Notes under the pieces: generated by a model | What the model saw: the letters and a program-made list of their open reading frames with translations, nothing else | Databases searched by the model: none | What the model was told of the DNA's origin: nothing | Translations under genes and position numbers: made by a program | Assembly (NCBI GenBank): GCA_031296115.1 | Contig: JARLGI010000045.1 | Span: forward strand, 1-51,851 | Length of the DNA: 51,851 nucleotides | Direction: 5' to 3' | Source of the DNA: Acidobacteriota bacterium | Lineage (GTDB): Bacteria > Acidobacteriota > Terriglobia > Terriglobales > Acidobacteriaceae | In this document: one piece after another, positions 1-9,232 of the stretch | Position numbering within the stretch: position 1 is the stretch's first letter | Layout of the letters: each line of letters begins with the position of its first letter

Positions 1-891
1 CTTCTTTTCCAGCACCGTCAGATTCCTCTCGAGCGATTCGGCCAGCGCGGCGGCAGCGGCATCGTAGTCCTGGTGGGCTCCTCCCGCCGGCTCCGCAATC
101 ACCTCATCGCAGAATCCCATCTCGAGATTGTCCTTGGCGGTAATGCGCAACGCCGCCGCGGCCAGTTCTTTCTTGCCCGAATCGCGCCACATGATGGCGG
201 CACAGCCCTCGGGTGAGATGACCGAATAGATGCTGTTCTCCATCATCAGCACGCGGTCGGCCACCGCCACGGCCAGCGCTCCGCCACTGCCGCCTTCTCC
301 GGTGATGGCGGCGATGAAGGGAACTTCCAGGCGCGCCATCTCGCGCAAATTATGGGCGATTGCTTCCGCCTGCCCGCGCTCCTCGGCACCAAGACCAGGA
401 TAAGCACCTTGCACGTCAATCAGCGCGATGACCGGACGGCGCCACTTCTCGGCGAACTTCATCACCCGCAGCGCCTTGCGATAGCCCTCGGGATTAGGCT
501 GGCCGAAATTGCGGTACAGGCGCTGCTTGGTGTCGCGGCCCTTTTGCGTGGCTACGATGGCGACTTCGCGCCCGTGAAAGCGCGCCATGCCGCAGACCAT
601 GGCGGCATCGTCGCCAAAGCCGCGGTCGCCGTGAATCTCGCTGAAGTCGGGGAAGATGCGTTCGATGTAGTCCAGCGGATAGGGACGGCCGGGGTGGCGG
701 GCCAGCTCGGCGCGCTCCCAGGCGTTCAAGTCGCCAGCCATGCGGCGCTTGACGGCTTCCACGCGCTCTTGCAGTTCTGTCAACTGCTTATGCGTCTCGG
801 GATTGTCGTGGGCAACGCCCTGCAGTTGCTCAATCTGTTTCTCAATGCGCTCCAGTTCGTTCTGCGCCTTCGACGTGGCTTCGATTTCCAT
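1..891 (-). CDS. accA: Acetyl-CoA carboxylase carboxyltransferase subunit alpha (3' end cut by window)
   Basis: AccA with AccD transfers the carboxyl group from carboxybiotin to acetyl-CoA, giving malonyl-CoA for fatty acid synthesis in the cytoplasm. The translation starts MEIEATSKAQNELER with the helical N-terminal region usual for AccA. It continues with DFSEIHGDRGFGDD, the crotonase-fold glycine motif ITGEGGSGGALA and the YSVISPEGCAAIMWRD block. The window holds 297 codons; the family is usually near 320, so about 20 C-terminal residues lie outside. It lies 152 bases downstream of dnaE on the same strand, the same gene order as in E. coli, so co-transcription is plausible. The gap between them shows no recognisable element. 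Confidence 0.93.
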   Translation of the reverse strand, partial: MEIEATSKAQNELERIEKQIEQLQGVAHDNPETHKQLTELQERVEAVKRRMAGDLNAWERAELARHPGRPYPLDYIERIFPDFSEIHGDRGFGDDAAMVCGMARFHGREVAIVATQKGRDTKQRLYRNFGQPNPEGYRKALRVMKFAEKWRRPVIALIDVQGAYPGLGAEERGQAEAIAHNLREMARLEVPFIAAITGEGGSGGALAVAVADRVLMMENSIYSVISPEGCAAIMWRDSGKKELAAAALRITAKDNLEMGFCDEVIAEPAGGAHQDYDAAAAALAESLERNLTVLEKK

Positions 892-1043
892 AGTGTCTTT
901 CTGTCCCCGAGTTGCCTGGTATCCACCTTCCACCGCCAGCAGCCAGAAGTCCAAGGCCGGAAGAATTCCAGAACTGAGCATCGAAGGCTCGGCTTCCGGC
1001 AGTGTCGCGGCGGAGGACTGCTCGACCCCGGGGGCGTCCGGCG

Positions 1044-4000
1044 CTAGTCGACGATCCGCACGCTTCCGCGACCGCATAATTCCTCAACTCGGTGAATAAA
1101 TGCCCGATCCGGCATCACATTATAGCCTTCCGCCTCCATCACCACGGTGAAGTCGGATTTGCGCTCCAGGTCGAACAGCACGCGCGCCTCGCCTTTGCGT
1201 TCCCGGCAAAGGGCGTGTAGGTCGTCGATGACAGACAGCGAAATGTCCTCCAGGGGGACCTTGATGCGCAGATGCCGCGGCAGCTTGGGTTGCGCTTCTT
1301 CGAGCGGGGTCACGTCGCCAATCATCAGCTTGGGATTGCTGCCCTCTTCCACCCGCACGCCGCCCTTTACCAGCAGGGGGACGGTCAGCTTCAGCTTGTC
1401 GGCCAGCCGCCGGTAGGAATCCGCGAAGCAGAGCACGTCCACCGAACCGTTCATGTCCTCCAGCTGCCCCTGGGCGTAGAGGTCCCCCTTCTTCGATTTG
1501 GCGACGCGGATGTTCTTCAGAATGCCGGCGGTCGTAACTTCGTCGCGGCCAGTGGAAGATTTCAGGTCGCAAATCTCCGTGGTGGTAAGCGCGTTGAAGT
1601 CGAGCAGCTTGTCGCGATACTTCTCCAGCGGATGCCCGGTGATGAAGAAGCCGAGAATCTCCTTCTCGGCGCTGAGGCGTTGGTGCTCGTCCCAGTCGGG
1701 GATATTGGGCAGAGGCTTGTCGCTGGTCTGCGGCTCGTCCTGCTGGAAGACACCGAACAGCCCGTGCTGGCCCATGGCGGCGTCGCGCTGCGCCTTGGTG
1801 GCGTGGTCCATCGCCTGGTCGGCCACGGCCATCAGTTGCGAGCGGCGGCCGAGTGAATCCATAGCGCCGCTCTTGATGAGCGACTCGATGACCCGCTTGT
1901 TCAGCAGGTGGAGGTCAACCTTCTCGCAGAACTGGAAGATGGAGGTGAAGCGGCCAATCTCCTTGCGCGCAGCGACGATGGAGTCGATGGCGTTATGGCC
2001 GACGTTCTTCACCGCCGCCAGACCGAAGCGGATGGCCTCGCCGTGCGGCGTGAAGTAGGCGTCGCTGACGTTGATGTCGGGCGGTTCGACCGGAATGCCC
2101 ATCTCGCGGCACTCGTTGATGTACTTCACCACGTCGTCGGTGCTGCCGGAGACCGAGGTCAGCAGCGCGGCCATGAACTCAACCGTGTAGCGCGTCTTCA
2201 GATATGCCGTCTGATAGGCGAGCAGCGCATAGGCAGCAGAGTGCGACTTGTTGAATCCGTAGCCGGCGAACTGCTCCATCAGGTCGAACAGCTTCTCGAT
2301 CTTCCTTTGCGGATAACCGCGGTCGACAGCGCCGCGCACAAAGCGGTCGCGCTGCTTGGCCATCTCCTCCGGCTTTTTCTTGCCCATGGCGCGGCGCAGC
2401 AGATCGGCTTCACCGAGGGAGTAGCCCGCCAGCTTGTTGGCGATCTGCATCACCTGTTCCTGGTACACGATGACGCCGAAAGTCTCCCGCAGCAGCGGTT
2501 CCAGATCGGGCAGTTCGTACTCCACCTTCTTGCGCCCCCACTTGCGGTCGATGAAGTCGTCCACCATGCCGCCCTGGATGGGGCCGGGGCGATAGAGCGA
2601 ATTCAACGCGGTGAGATCGGCGACGGTGGTCGGCTTGTAGCGGCGCAGCACGTCACGCATGCCCTGCGATTCAAACTGGAACACGCCCGAGGTGAGCCCG
2701 GTGTGAAAGACCTTCTCAAAGGTCACCTGGTCGTCGAGTTCCAGCGTTTGCAGATCGATCTTTTCGCCCCGCGTCTGCTCGATGAGACGCAGCGCGTCAT
2801 CAATGATGGTGAGCGTGGTGAGCCCGAGGAAGTCCATCTTCAGCAGGCCCAGCTTCTCGACGGCGTTCATGTCGTAGGCGGTAACGATTTCGTCGTTCTT
2901 GGTGCGATGCAGCGGCACCAGGTCGGTCAGCGGGTGCGGCGAGATCACCACTCCTGCGGCGTGCACACCGGAGTTCCGCACCAGGCCTTCCAACTTCTTG
3001 GCGGTGTCAATCAGCTCTTTGGTCTGCGGCTCGTTGGCGTAGGCGGCGGCCAGCGGCGGAGAATCCTTCAGCGCCAGATCGATGGTGACGTTCAGCGTGG
3101 TGGGCACCATCTTAGCGATGCGGTCCACGTCGGCGTACGGGATGTCCATGGCGCGGCCGGAATCCTTGATGGCCGCCTTGGCCGCCATGGTGCCGAAGGT
3201 GATGATCTGCGCCACCCGGTCGCGGCCGTATTTCTGCGTGACGTACTCGATGACCTCGCCGCGCCGGTTCATGCAGAAGTCAATGTCAATGTCGGGCAGG
3301 CTGATGCGCTCGGGATTCAGGAAGCGCTCGAACAGCAGCCCGTTCTGCAGCGGATCAATGTCGGTGATGCCCAGCGCGTAGGCGACCAGCGCGCCCGCGG
3401 CTGAACCACGGCCCGGGCCCACGGGGATGTTCCGCTCCTTGGCGTAGCGGATGAAATCCCACACGATGAGGAAGTATCCGGAGAACTGCATCTGGCGGAT
3501 GATGCCGATCTCGCGGGTGAGCCGCTGCTCATACTCCTCCAGCGAATGAGCGACGCGGCCCATGGCCTGCAACTCGCGCAGTACCTTCAGCCGCTTGGCA
3601 AAGCCTTCGTGCGTGACGTGCTCGAAGTAGTCGGGGATGGTGTACCCGGCTGGCACCTCGAACTGCGGGAATGGATCGCTAACCTTCTCCAGCCGGACGT
3701 TGCAACGCTCGGCGATTTCCATGGTGCGCGCCAGGACGCGTTCGTACCCGTTGAACACCTGCGCCATCTCCGCGGGGCTCTTCACGAAGAACTGGTTGCC
3801 TTGAAACTTCAGGCGATTGGCATCGTTGATGGACTTGCCGGTCTGGATGCAGACCATCACATCCTGCGCGTGCGAATCGTCTTCGCAAAGGTAATGGCTG
3901 TCGTTCGTTGCCACCAGCGGCAGGCCGAGTTCCTGCTCCAGCTTCAGAAGGTTCGCCTGGATGCGCTTCTCCTCCGGCAGTCCTTGGTCCTGGATCTCGA

Positions 4001-4520
4001 GATAGTAATTGCCCTTGCCGAAGATATCGGTATGAGTGACGGCGGCATCGCGCGCCGCCTCGTACTTCCCTTCCGTCAGCCGCTCGGCCACTTCGCCCTT
4101 CAGGCAACCGGACAGCCCGATGAGCCCTCGCGAATGCTCTGCCAGGAATTTCTTGCTGACGCGCGGTTTGTAGTAGAAGCCGTGCAGCGAGGCCTCAGAG
4201 ACGATCTTCACCAGGTTGCGGTAGCCGTCGTCGTTCTCCGCCAGAACGATGAGGTGGTTGTAGCTGTCGCCTTCCTTGTCGGTGCGATGGTCTTCCTTCT
4301 TGCAGATGTACAGCTCGCAACCCAGGATGGGCTTGATGCCCACATCTTTGGCGGCGTTGGCGAACTCCACCGCGCCGAAGATGTTGCCGTGGTCGGTGAC
4401 GGCCACCGCCGGCATGTTGAGTTCCTTGACCCGCTTGACCATGCGCTCGACATTGCAGGCGCCGTCGAGCAGCGAGTAGTCGGTATGAAGATGGAGATGG
4501 ACGAATTCAGGTTGCGGCAT
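1044..4520 (-). CDS. dnaE: DNA polymerase III subunit alpha
   Basis: Catalytic subunit of the replicative polymerase. The 1158-residue product is a full-length DnaE1-type protein. It opens with a PHP domain (HLHLHTDYSLLDGA at residues 8-21), followed by the polymerase palm with GPGRGSAAGALVAYALG and the aspartate motif LPDIDIDFCMNRRG near residue 408. The fingers region carries YQEQVMQIA, and the helix-hairpin-helix part carries GYGFNKSHSAAYALLAYQ. A C-terminal OB fold follows (VTTAGILKNIRVAKSKKGD). No 3'-5' exonuclease domain of the PolC type is seen. The ATG at 4520 places the PHP histidines at the usual distance from the N terminus. The gene is divergent from the TPR lipoprotein gene, with 139 bases between the starts. 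The long open frames on the opposite strand are codon-bias shadows. Confidence 0.97.
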   Translation of the reverse strand: MPQPEFVHLHLHTDYSLLDGACNVERMVKRVKELNMPAVAVTDHGNIFGAVEFANAAKDVGIKPILGCELYICKKEDHRTDKEGDSYNHLIVLAENDDGYRNLVKIVSEASLHGFYYKPRVSKKFLAEHSRGLIGLSGCLKGEVAERLTEGKYEAARDAAVTHTDIFGKGNYYLEIQDQGLPEEKRIQANLLKLEQELGLPLVATNDSHYLCEDDSHAQDVMVCIQTGKSINDANRLKFQGNQFFVKSPAEMAQVFNGYERVLARTMEIAERCNVRLEKVSDPFPQFEVPAGYTIPDYFEHVTHEGFAKRLKVLRELQAMGRVAHSLEEYEQRLTREIGIIRQMQFSGYFLIVWDFIRYAKERNIPVGPGRGSAAGALVAYALGITDIDPLQNGLLFERFLNPERISLPDIDIDFCMNRRGEVIEYVTQKYGRDRVAQIITFGTMAAKAAIKDSGRAMDIPYADVDRIAKMVPTTLNVTIDLALKDSPPLAAAYANEPQTKELIDTAKKLEGLVRNSGVHAAGVVISPHPLTDLVPLHRTKNDEIVTAYDMNAVEKLGLLKMDFLGLTTLTIIDDALRLIEQTRGEKIDLQTLELDDQVTFEKVFHTGLTSGVFQFESQGMRDVLRRYKPTTVADLTALNSLYRPGPIQGGMVDDFIDRKWGRKKVEYELPDLEPLLRETFGVIVYQEQVMQIANKLAGYSLGEADLLRRAMGKKKPEEMAKQRDRFVRGAVDRGYPQRKIEKLFDLMEQFAGYGFNKSHSAAYALLAYQTAYLKTRYTVEFMAALLTSVSGSTDDVVKYINECREMGIPVEPPDINVSDAYFTPHGEAIRFGLAAVKNVGHNAIDSIVAARKEIGRFTSIFQFCEKVDLHLLNKRVIESLIKSGAMDSLGRRSQLMAVADQAMDHATKAQRDAAMGQHGLFGVFQQDEPQTSDKPLPNIPDWDEHQRLSAEKEILGFFITGHPLEKYRDKLLDFNALTTTEICDLKSSTGRDEVTTAGILKNIRVAKSKKGDLYAQGQLEDMNGSVDVLCFADSYRRLADKLKLTVPLLVKGGVRVEEGSNPKLMIGDVTPLEEAQPKLPRHLRIKVPLEDISLSVIDDLHALCRERKGEARVLFDLERKSDFTVVMEAEGYNVMPDRAFIHRVEELCGRGSVRIVD

Positions 4521-4659
4521 TCGGGGATTCGGACCTTTAGGTTCCTTTTTATTGTATGCGCCAGATGCTTGTGGAAATCAGGGAATTCAGTGATAAGATG
4601 CCGCACATTCTCTCCAGGAAGCGTTTGGGTCCCTTTGCTAGGCCGTGAGGTGGCCCGTA

Positions 4660-5481
4660 ATGAAATCACTGCAATTCGTTCTCGCGTTCCTTCTGCTGCT
4701 CAGCTTACCCGCCTGTTCGCAACTGCCCGCGATGTATTACACCAACCAGGGTGACGCCGCGCTCGTCAAAGGGGATTGCGACAAGGCCATTCAGGCTTAC
4801 AACCAGGCCATCGCCGCGGACCCGAAATCCGGGCGCGCGCTCGCCGGCCGGGGATCGGCTTACCTTGACCAGGGCGACTACGACCGCGCCATCTCGGACT
4901 TCAATGAAGCACTTCGCCTGGATCCCAAAGCTGCGCGGGTTTTCAATGCCCGTGGCGCGGCATATTTTGCCAAAGGGGACTACGGCAAGGCGATTCAGGA
5001 CTACGACGAGGCAATTCGCCTGGATCCGAAAACAGGGCGAGCGTTCATGAACCGGGGCATGGCCAACCTGTATGCGGGACACTTTCCGGAAGCCCAACAG
5101 GATCTGAGCCAGAATCTGCAACAGGATCCGAAAGATCCCTACCGCGCGATGTGGCTTTACCTGGCGCAGGCGAAGGGTCGCACGGATGGGGAGGCTGAGC
5201 TGAAAGCCAATACTGCGGCCCTGAACCTGTCGAAATGGCCGGGGTCAGTGGTCCAGCTTTATCTCGGCCAAAGCACGCCAGACGATGTCTTGCGCGCCGC
5301 GGGTAGCGACGGCGAACAGAAGTGCGAATACAGCTTCTACGTGGGCGAGTATCGCGCGTTGCGCGGCGAGCGCCCGGAAGCGCTTGCTCTGTTCAGCAGC
5401 GCCAGCAGCGGCTGTCCCAAGGACTTCATCGAGTACGCCCCGGCGGTCATCGAGGTGAACAACCTGGAGAAGCAGAAGTGA
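4660..5481 (+). CDS. TPR-repeat lipoprotein, NlpI-like
   Basis: The product has a lipoprotein signal: MKSLQFVLAFLLLLSLPAC, with the lipobox cysteine at residue 19. At least three tetratricopeptide repeats follow (GDCDKAIQAYNQAIAADPKS, GDYDRAISDFNEALRLDPKA, GDYGKAIQDYDEAIRLDPKT), then a helical C-terminal half with two cysteines. Length (273 residues) and architecture resemble NlpI, an envelope lipoprotein that scaffolds peptidoglycan hydrolases and proteases; that role is inference here. The ATG at 4660 is preferred over an upstream GTG at 4645 because it starts the signal peptide and has TGAGG about ten bases upstream. CPBP protease starts 31 bases after its stop on the same strand. Confidence 0.85.
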   Translation: MKSLQFVLAFLLLLSLPACSQLPAMYYTNQGDAALVKGDCDKAIQAYNQAIAADPKSGRALAGRGSAYLDQGDYDRAISDFNEALRLDPKAARVFNARGAAYFAKGDYGKAIQDYDEAIRLDPKTGRAFMNRGMANLYAGHFPEAQQDLSQNLQQDPKDPYRAMWLYLAQAKGRTDGEAELKANTAALNLSKWPGSVVQLYLGQSTPDDVLRAAGSDGEQKCEYSFYVGEYRALRGERPEALALFSSASSGCPKDFIEYAPAVIEVNNLEKQK

Positions 5482-5512
5482 GCGGCCAGCCCTGTAATCA
5501 AAGGGCGGAGCG

Positions 5513-6436
5513 ATGAAAAACACAAAGGGCGTCATCGCGTATCTCCTGATCGCGTTCGGCATCTCATGGACAATCTGGGAGATCTCTTACCGATTGGGGG
5601 TTTCGCCCATCGTCAAAGGACTTCTGATGATGCCGGCTGTGTTTGCACCGGCGATCGCGACGTTTGTGGTCCGCAAATGGATTACGCACGAGGGCTTCGC
5701 CGACGCCGGACTGTTGCTCAACCTGCGCAAGTGGCCTTACTACATCGTAGCGTGGCTGTTACCGCTGGCGACCCTGGCATGCATCGTCATCCTGGCGTCA
5801 CTTTTCAAGGCAACTAAGCCCGATTTTTCTTTCGCCCGCGGCATTCATTTCCTGGTGCAGGCAGGTTATCCGGAACGGTTCTTCCAATATCCCAGCCTCC
5901 TCATCCTCTACTGGCTGATATCAGCAATTCCCAAGTCGCTGGTGTTGTTCGGCGAAGAGTTCGGCTGGCGTGGCTATCTTCAGTTGCGGCTTTTTCCCGG
6001 CGCACCTGTTCTGAGTGCGGTTGGCACTGGCGTGATCTGGGCCGTCTGGCACTGGCCTCTGACCTTCAGAGGGTTCAACTATCCCGATCATCCGGTCATT
6101 GGCAGCCTGCTCGTGTTCCCCGTTTCTCTCATCTTCATGTCGATTGTTTTCGGTTGGCTGCGCCTGCAATCGGGCAGTGTTTGGTGTAGCAGCCTGGCCC
6201 ATTCCGCCACTAACGTGATCGAAGGCGGCCTGTTCATCCTGTTGTTCGGGGGTGGCGGCAACTTCCTCTTCGTCTCGCCCGCGGGACTGCTCGGCTGGAT
6301 ACCGATGGGTGCCTTGAGCGCGTGGATTGTTTTCACCGGGCGGCTCAAGCCGGCGGATGAAATTTCTAAAGCGTGTCATCCTGCGGCGGAATGTGTCCCG
6401 TCGGCGCCCCCGGCGAAATCAGCCGGCCTCCCGTAA
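5513..6436 (+). CDS. CPBP family intramembrane glutamic endopeptidase
   Basis: Predicted polytopic membrane protein of 307 residues with the CPBP (Abi/CAAX-type) signature. The paired glutamates and arginine lie in LFGEEFGWRGYLQLRLFPG, with WAVWHWPLTF supplying the downstream histidine and a later helix with SSLAHSATNVIEG holding another. Members cleave peptides within or next to the membrane; the substrate cannot be told here. It directly follows the TPR lipoprotein gene and may be transcribed with it. The last 25 or so residues are not conserved-looking, and the 3' end overlaps the convergent AI-2E gene by 71 bases, so the native C terminus may differ from relatives. Confidence 0.85.
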   Translation: MKNTKGVIAYLLIAFGISWTIWEISYRLGVSPIVKGLLMMPAVFAPAIATFVVRKWITHEGFADAGLLLNLRKWPYYIVAWLLPLATLACIVILASLFKATKPDFSFARGIHFLVQAGYPERFFQYPSLLILYWLISAIPKSLVLFGEEFGWRGYLQLRLFPGAPVLSAVGTGVIWAVWHWPLTFRGFNYPDHPVIGSLLVFPVSLIFMSIVFGWLRLQSGSVWCSSLAHSATNVIEGGLFILLFGGGGNFLFVSPAGLLGWIPMGALSAWIVFTGRLKPADEISKACHPAAECVPSAPPAKSAGLP

Positions 6437-6989
6437 TCACCTGTCCCGGAGGCGTCTGTCGCGGAGCCTGCGGGGTGGCGCGGTTCCTCGCGTGGGCGCG
6501 GTAGGCGAAGACTACGGCCAGCAGCGGCGCGGCCAGCAGCAATCCCCAAAAGCCGAAGGTGAGGGTGAGCAAAATCGGCACGAGCAGCGACGCCCAGATA
6601 GGCACGCGCGCGGTGCGCCGCATGATGACCGGCTGCAACAGCAGGCCGTCAATCACCACGATGCCGCCATAGAGGATGAGCACGTAAAGGAACTGCTCGA
6701 AGCCGCCGGCAAACAGCGCCACCAGCAGCGGCCCCACGGCCGCCATCACCGGCCCGAAGTGCGGGATGAATTGCAGAATCGCGGCCAGGGTGGCCCAGAA
6801 CGGCGCCCACGGCACGTGCAGGTAATCCAGGCCGAACCACCACAGAGCGCCAACGGCCAGCGCGTCGTAGCACTGCGCGACGAACCACCGGCTCAGCGCC
6901 CCGCCGGTGATGTTGATGTGCCGGGAGAATTGCATTACTTGTTGGATGCCCGCCCCGCCGGAGGGGCTCGAAACCCATGCTAAACTCAA
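6366..6989 (-). CDS. AI-2E family transporter, N-terminal half missing (probable remnant)
   Basis: The sequence matches only the C-terminal half of the AI-2E (PerM) membrane family. [20 protein letters not shown] is followed by [33 protein letters not shown] and [16 protein letters not shown], which give about four or five membrane segments. Family members are typically 340-380 residues; this frame is 207 or less. The residues before [12 protein letters not shown] (a possible start at 6935) still look homologous, so the gene seems cut rather than short by design. Its 5' edge runs directly into the leader of the divergent purQ gene, and its 3' end overlaps the convergent CPBP gene. Function in this form is doubtful. 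Confidence 0.6.
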   Translation of the reverse strand: MSLAWVSSPSGGAGIQQVMQFSRHINITGGALSRWFVAQCYDALAVGALWWFGLDYLHVPWAPFWATLAAILQFIPHFGPVMAAVGPLLVALFAGGFEQFLYVLILYGGIVVIDGLLLQPVIMRRTARVPIWASLLVPILLTLTFGFWGLLLAAPLLAVVFAYRAHARNRATPQAPRQTPPGQVITGGRLISPGAPTGHIPPQDDTL

Positions 6990-7018
6990 GCTTACCCTGC
7001 CACGGAGAACTTTCTGCC

Positions 7019-7714
7019 ATGAAATTCGGCGTCATCATCTTCCCCGGTTCCAATTGCGACCACGATGCATATTGGGCAATCTCGGAAGTGGCCAAACAGC
7101 CGGTAACTTTCCTGTGGCACGATTCGCCCGACCTGCAAGGTTGCGACGCCATCATCGTGCCCGGCGGGTTCGCCTACGGCGACTACCTCCGCACCGGCGC
7201 GATCGCCAAGTTTTCGCCGGTGATGGAATCGGTGCGCAAGTTTGCCGCCGACGGCGGGCTAGTGCTGGGCATCTGCAATGGCTTTCAGATCTTGTGCGAA
7301 TCCGGGCTGCTGCCCGGCGCGCTGATGCGCAACGCGGGCTTGAAGTACGTCTGCAAACCAGTACACATCCGCGTGGAGAGCACCAACACGCCGTTCACCC
7401 AGCAGCTCAACAAGGGCGAGGTGCTGGAGATTCCTATCGGGCACATGGAAGGCAACTACTTCTGCGACGAACCGACGCTGGCCGAACTTAAAGACCAGGA
7501 CCGCATCATCTTCCGCTATACCACGCCGGGCGGTGAAGTCACCGCCGAGGCCAATCCCAATGGCTCGCTGGAGAACATTGCCGGCATCTGCAGCGCCAAT
7601 CGTAACGTGCTCGGCATGATGCCGCACCCGGAGCGCGCCGCTGCGCCGGAGCTGGGCATGACCGACGGTGCCAAGATCTTCCACTCGCTGGTGGCGGCGA
7701 TGGTGGAGAAATAG
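7019..7714 (+). CDS. purQ: Phosphoribosylformylglycinamidine synthase subunit PurQ
   Basis: Glutamine amidotransferase subunit of FGAM synthase (with PurL and PurS), the fourth step of de novo purine synthesis. The 231-residue protein starts [20 protein letters not shown]. It has the class I amidotransferase nucleophile elbow in [20 protein letters not shown] (Cys in GICNG). The His-Glu pair is in [14 protein letters not shown]. The ATG at 7019 has GGAGA about 15 bases upstream. purL and purS are not adjacent, so the pathway genes are scattered. It converges with the dehydrogenase gene. Confidence 0.96.
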   Translation: MKFGVIIFPGSNCDHDAYWAISEVAKQPVTFLWHDSPDLQGCDAIIVPGGFAYGDYLRTGAIAKFSPVMESVRKFAADGGLVLGICNGFQILCESGLLPGALMRNAGLKYVCKPVHIRVESTNTPFTQQLNKGEVLEIPIGHMEGNYFCDEPTLAELKDQDRIIFRYTTPGGEVTAEANPNGSLENIAGICSANRNVLGMMPHPERAAAPELGMTDGAKIFHSLVAAMVEK

Positions 7715-7719
7715 CTCTC

Positions 7720-7805
7720 AGCAATCAGCCAAACAGAGTCCATGAACAAGGTAGAGATTGGCCGCAAAGTCCCTCAAGTTATCATTTGACTGAATGCTGA
7801 TTGCT
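7720..7805. repeat. Inverted repeat between convergent genes
   Basis: AGCAATCAGC (7720-7729) is perfectly repeated in inverted form as GCTGATTGCT (7796-7805), between the stops of purQ and the convergent dehydrogenase gene. The arms are built of the same RRYNRYT-type heptads seen elsewhere in the window. There is no T-run, so it is not a standard terminator, although it could fold in either transcript. Confidence 0.5.
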
Positions 7806-7816
7806 GACCGCCGGCG

Positions 7817-8929
7817 CTAGCGGAAGGCTTCCTTATTCACCACGTACGGCATCTTGGTCATATCGCCGCCATAGTTCTGCTCGAGCATGTCAATCAGGCC
7901 CTGCACGCAGCGCCCCGCCATGCCCAGGTTGGGATCGACCGACAGGCGCGTGATGCGCGCGGCGCTGGCGAAGTGAGGATAAAGGCGGCAGCGGTCCTCG
8001 ATCTCGGGATCGCGTAGCGGGGAGTCGGGCGGCAGCGGCTCGGTCTCGTACACGTCGAGCGCGGCGCCGGCAATCCATTTCTCCTTGAGCGCCCGGGCCA
8101 GCGCCTTCTCGTCGATGACCGGCCCGCGCGAGGTGTTCACCAGGTAAGCGGTGGGCTTCATCGTGCGCAGGGTTTGCTCATTGATGAGGTGATAAGTCGG
8201 CGTTTCGCTCTCGCCCTCGCGCAGCAGGGGCACGTGAATGCTGATGAAGTCGCCCTGGCTGAGCGCCTCTTCCATCGTGACGTACTTGATACTGGTGCGT
8301 TCACGCTGCATTCCACTGCCGTAACGCAGCTCCATCTGCTGCCGGACGGCCCGAATCAGCTTTTCGTTCGTCCCCATGGCCTCGTAGCACAGGATGTTCA
8401 TGTCGAAGCCGATGCATTTCTTGATGACCGCCTGGCCGATGCGACCGGTGCCAAGGATGGAAATGGTTTTGCCCGTGACCTCGTCGCCCAGGAAGGGCAG
8501 GTAGGGATGCCAGTAGCCCCACGTGTTTTCGCGAACCAAGTGTTCTGCGGGCCACAGGCGGCGCGCCAGGTCGGCCAAAGCGAAGAAAGCGAACTCGGCG
8601 GTGGCTTCGGTCAGGACGTCGGCGGTGTTGGTGAATGGGACCTTGTAGCGGTTGGCGTCAGCGCGATTGATGTTGTCGAAGCCGACGGCGTATTGCGCTA
8701 CCGCCTTGAGTGAGCCCTTCCCTGCTTCGAAAACTTCCGCGTCGATCTTGTCGCGCAGTGTGGTGATGAGACCGTCGATGCCGCTGCCGACTTTTTCCAG
8801 GATGAGGCTCTTCGGCGGCGGCTCGGGAGTAGGGTAAATCTCGAGTTGGTAGCCGCGCTCACGCAGGCGGTTGAACGCAGCGTCGCCAATGTCGGCGGTG
8901 GCAAAGACACAAAATTTCTTTTCAGGCAT
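7817..8929 (-). CDS. D-isomer-specific 2-hydroxyacid dehydrogenase family protein
   Basis: NAD-dependent dehydrogenase of the phosphoglycerate/glycerate dehydrogenase family, 370 residues. The Rossmann motif is ISILGTGRIGQAVIKK. The catalytic arginine lies in LVNTSRGPVIDEKALARAL, the glutamate in DVYETEPLPPDSPL, and the histidine in LYPHFASAARIT. Compared with typical members (about 320 residues) it has an insertion around KLIRAVRQQMELRYGSGMQR and a longer C terminus. Conserved residues are present, but they do not distinguish glycerate, hydroxypyruvate or another 2-keto acid as substrate. The ATG at 8929 starts MPEKKFCVFATADIGD. Confidence 0.88.
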   Translation of the reverse strand: MPEKKFCVFATADIGDAAFNRLRERGYQLEIYPTPEPPPKSLILEKVGSGIDGLITTLRDKIDAEVFEAGKGSLKAVAQYAVGFDNINRADANRYKVPFTNTADVLTEATAEFAFFALADLARRLWPAEHLVRENTWGYWHPYLPFLGDEVTGKTISILGTGRIGQAVIKKCIGFDMNILCYEAMGTNEKLIRAVRQQMELRYGSGMQRERTSIKYVTMEEALSQGDFISIHVPLLREGESETPTYHLINEQTLRTMKPTAYLVNTSRGPVIDEKALARALKEKWIAGAALDVYETEPLPPDSPLRDPEIEDRCRLYPHFASAARITRLSVDPNLGMAGRCVQGLIDMLEQNYGGDMTKMPYVVNKEAFR

Positions 8930-9057
8930 GAACGTTCCCGAATGCTTAGGTCCCAGTTAGCGCCCCACGCGCTCAACCAGGTGAAGCCGCGACGTCTGCC
9001 GGGTGCACCCCACGCGGCCCCGAATGGCAATAGATGTCTGTTCTCTCGCTTTGGAAG

Positions 9058-9198
9058 GGCACGGCTTGAGCCGTACCGCACCCGCCCGAAATGAATACGG
9101 CTTTAGCCGCTGAGGAACGTCGCTCTTACCCTTGAAACCGATGTCCCTCAGGGGCTGAAGCCCGCTTATGCCCAGGCACGCACGGCACGGCTAAAGCC
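9058..9198. repeat. Cluster of four REP-like palindromes (core GGCT-N2-AGCC)
   Basis: In the 303-base gap between the dehydrogenase and aminotransferase genes there are four short palindromes with the same core: 9058-9077 (GGCACGGCTTGAGCCGTACC, one mismatch), 9098-9109 (CGGCTTTAGCCG), 9151-9163 (GGGGCTGAAGCCC) and 9189-9198 (GGCTAAAGCC). The same core recurs at 48410-48463 and 49625-49678. No gene is visible in this gap. Confidence 0.7.
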
Positions 9199-9232
9199 AA
9201 AACCTCGGTCGCACAATGTCTCGGTGCACAGC

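Noticed and set aside
1908..3404. 498-codon frame antisense to dnaE
   Set aside because: Shadow frame; His/Leu/Gln-rich composition without motifs.
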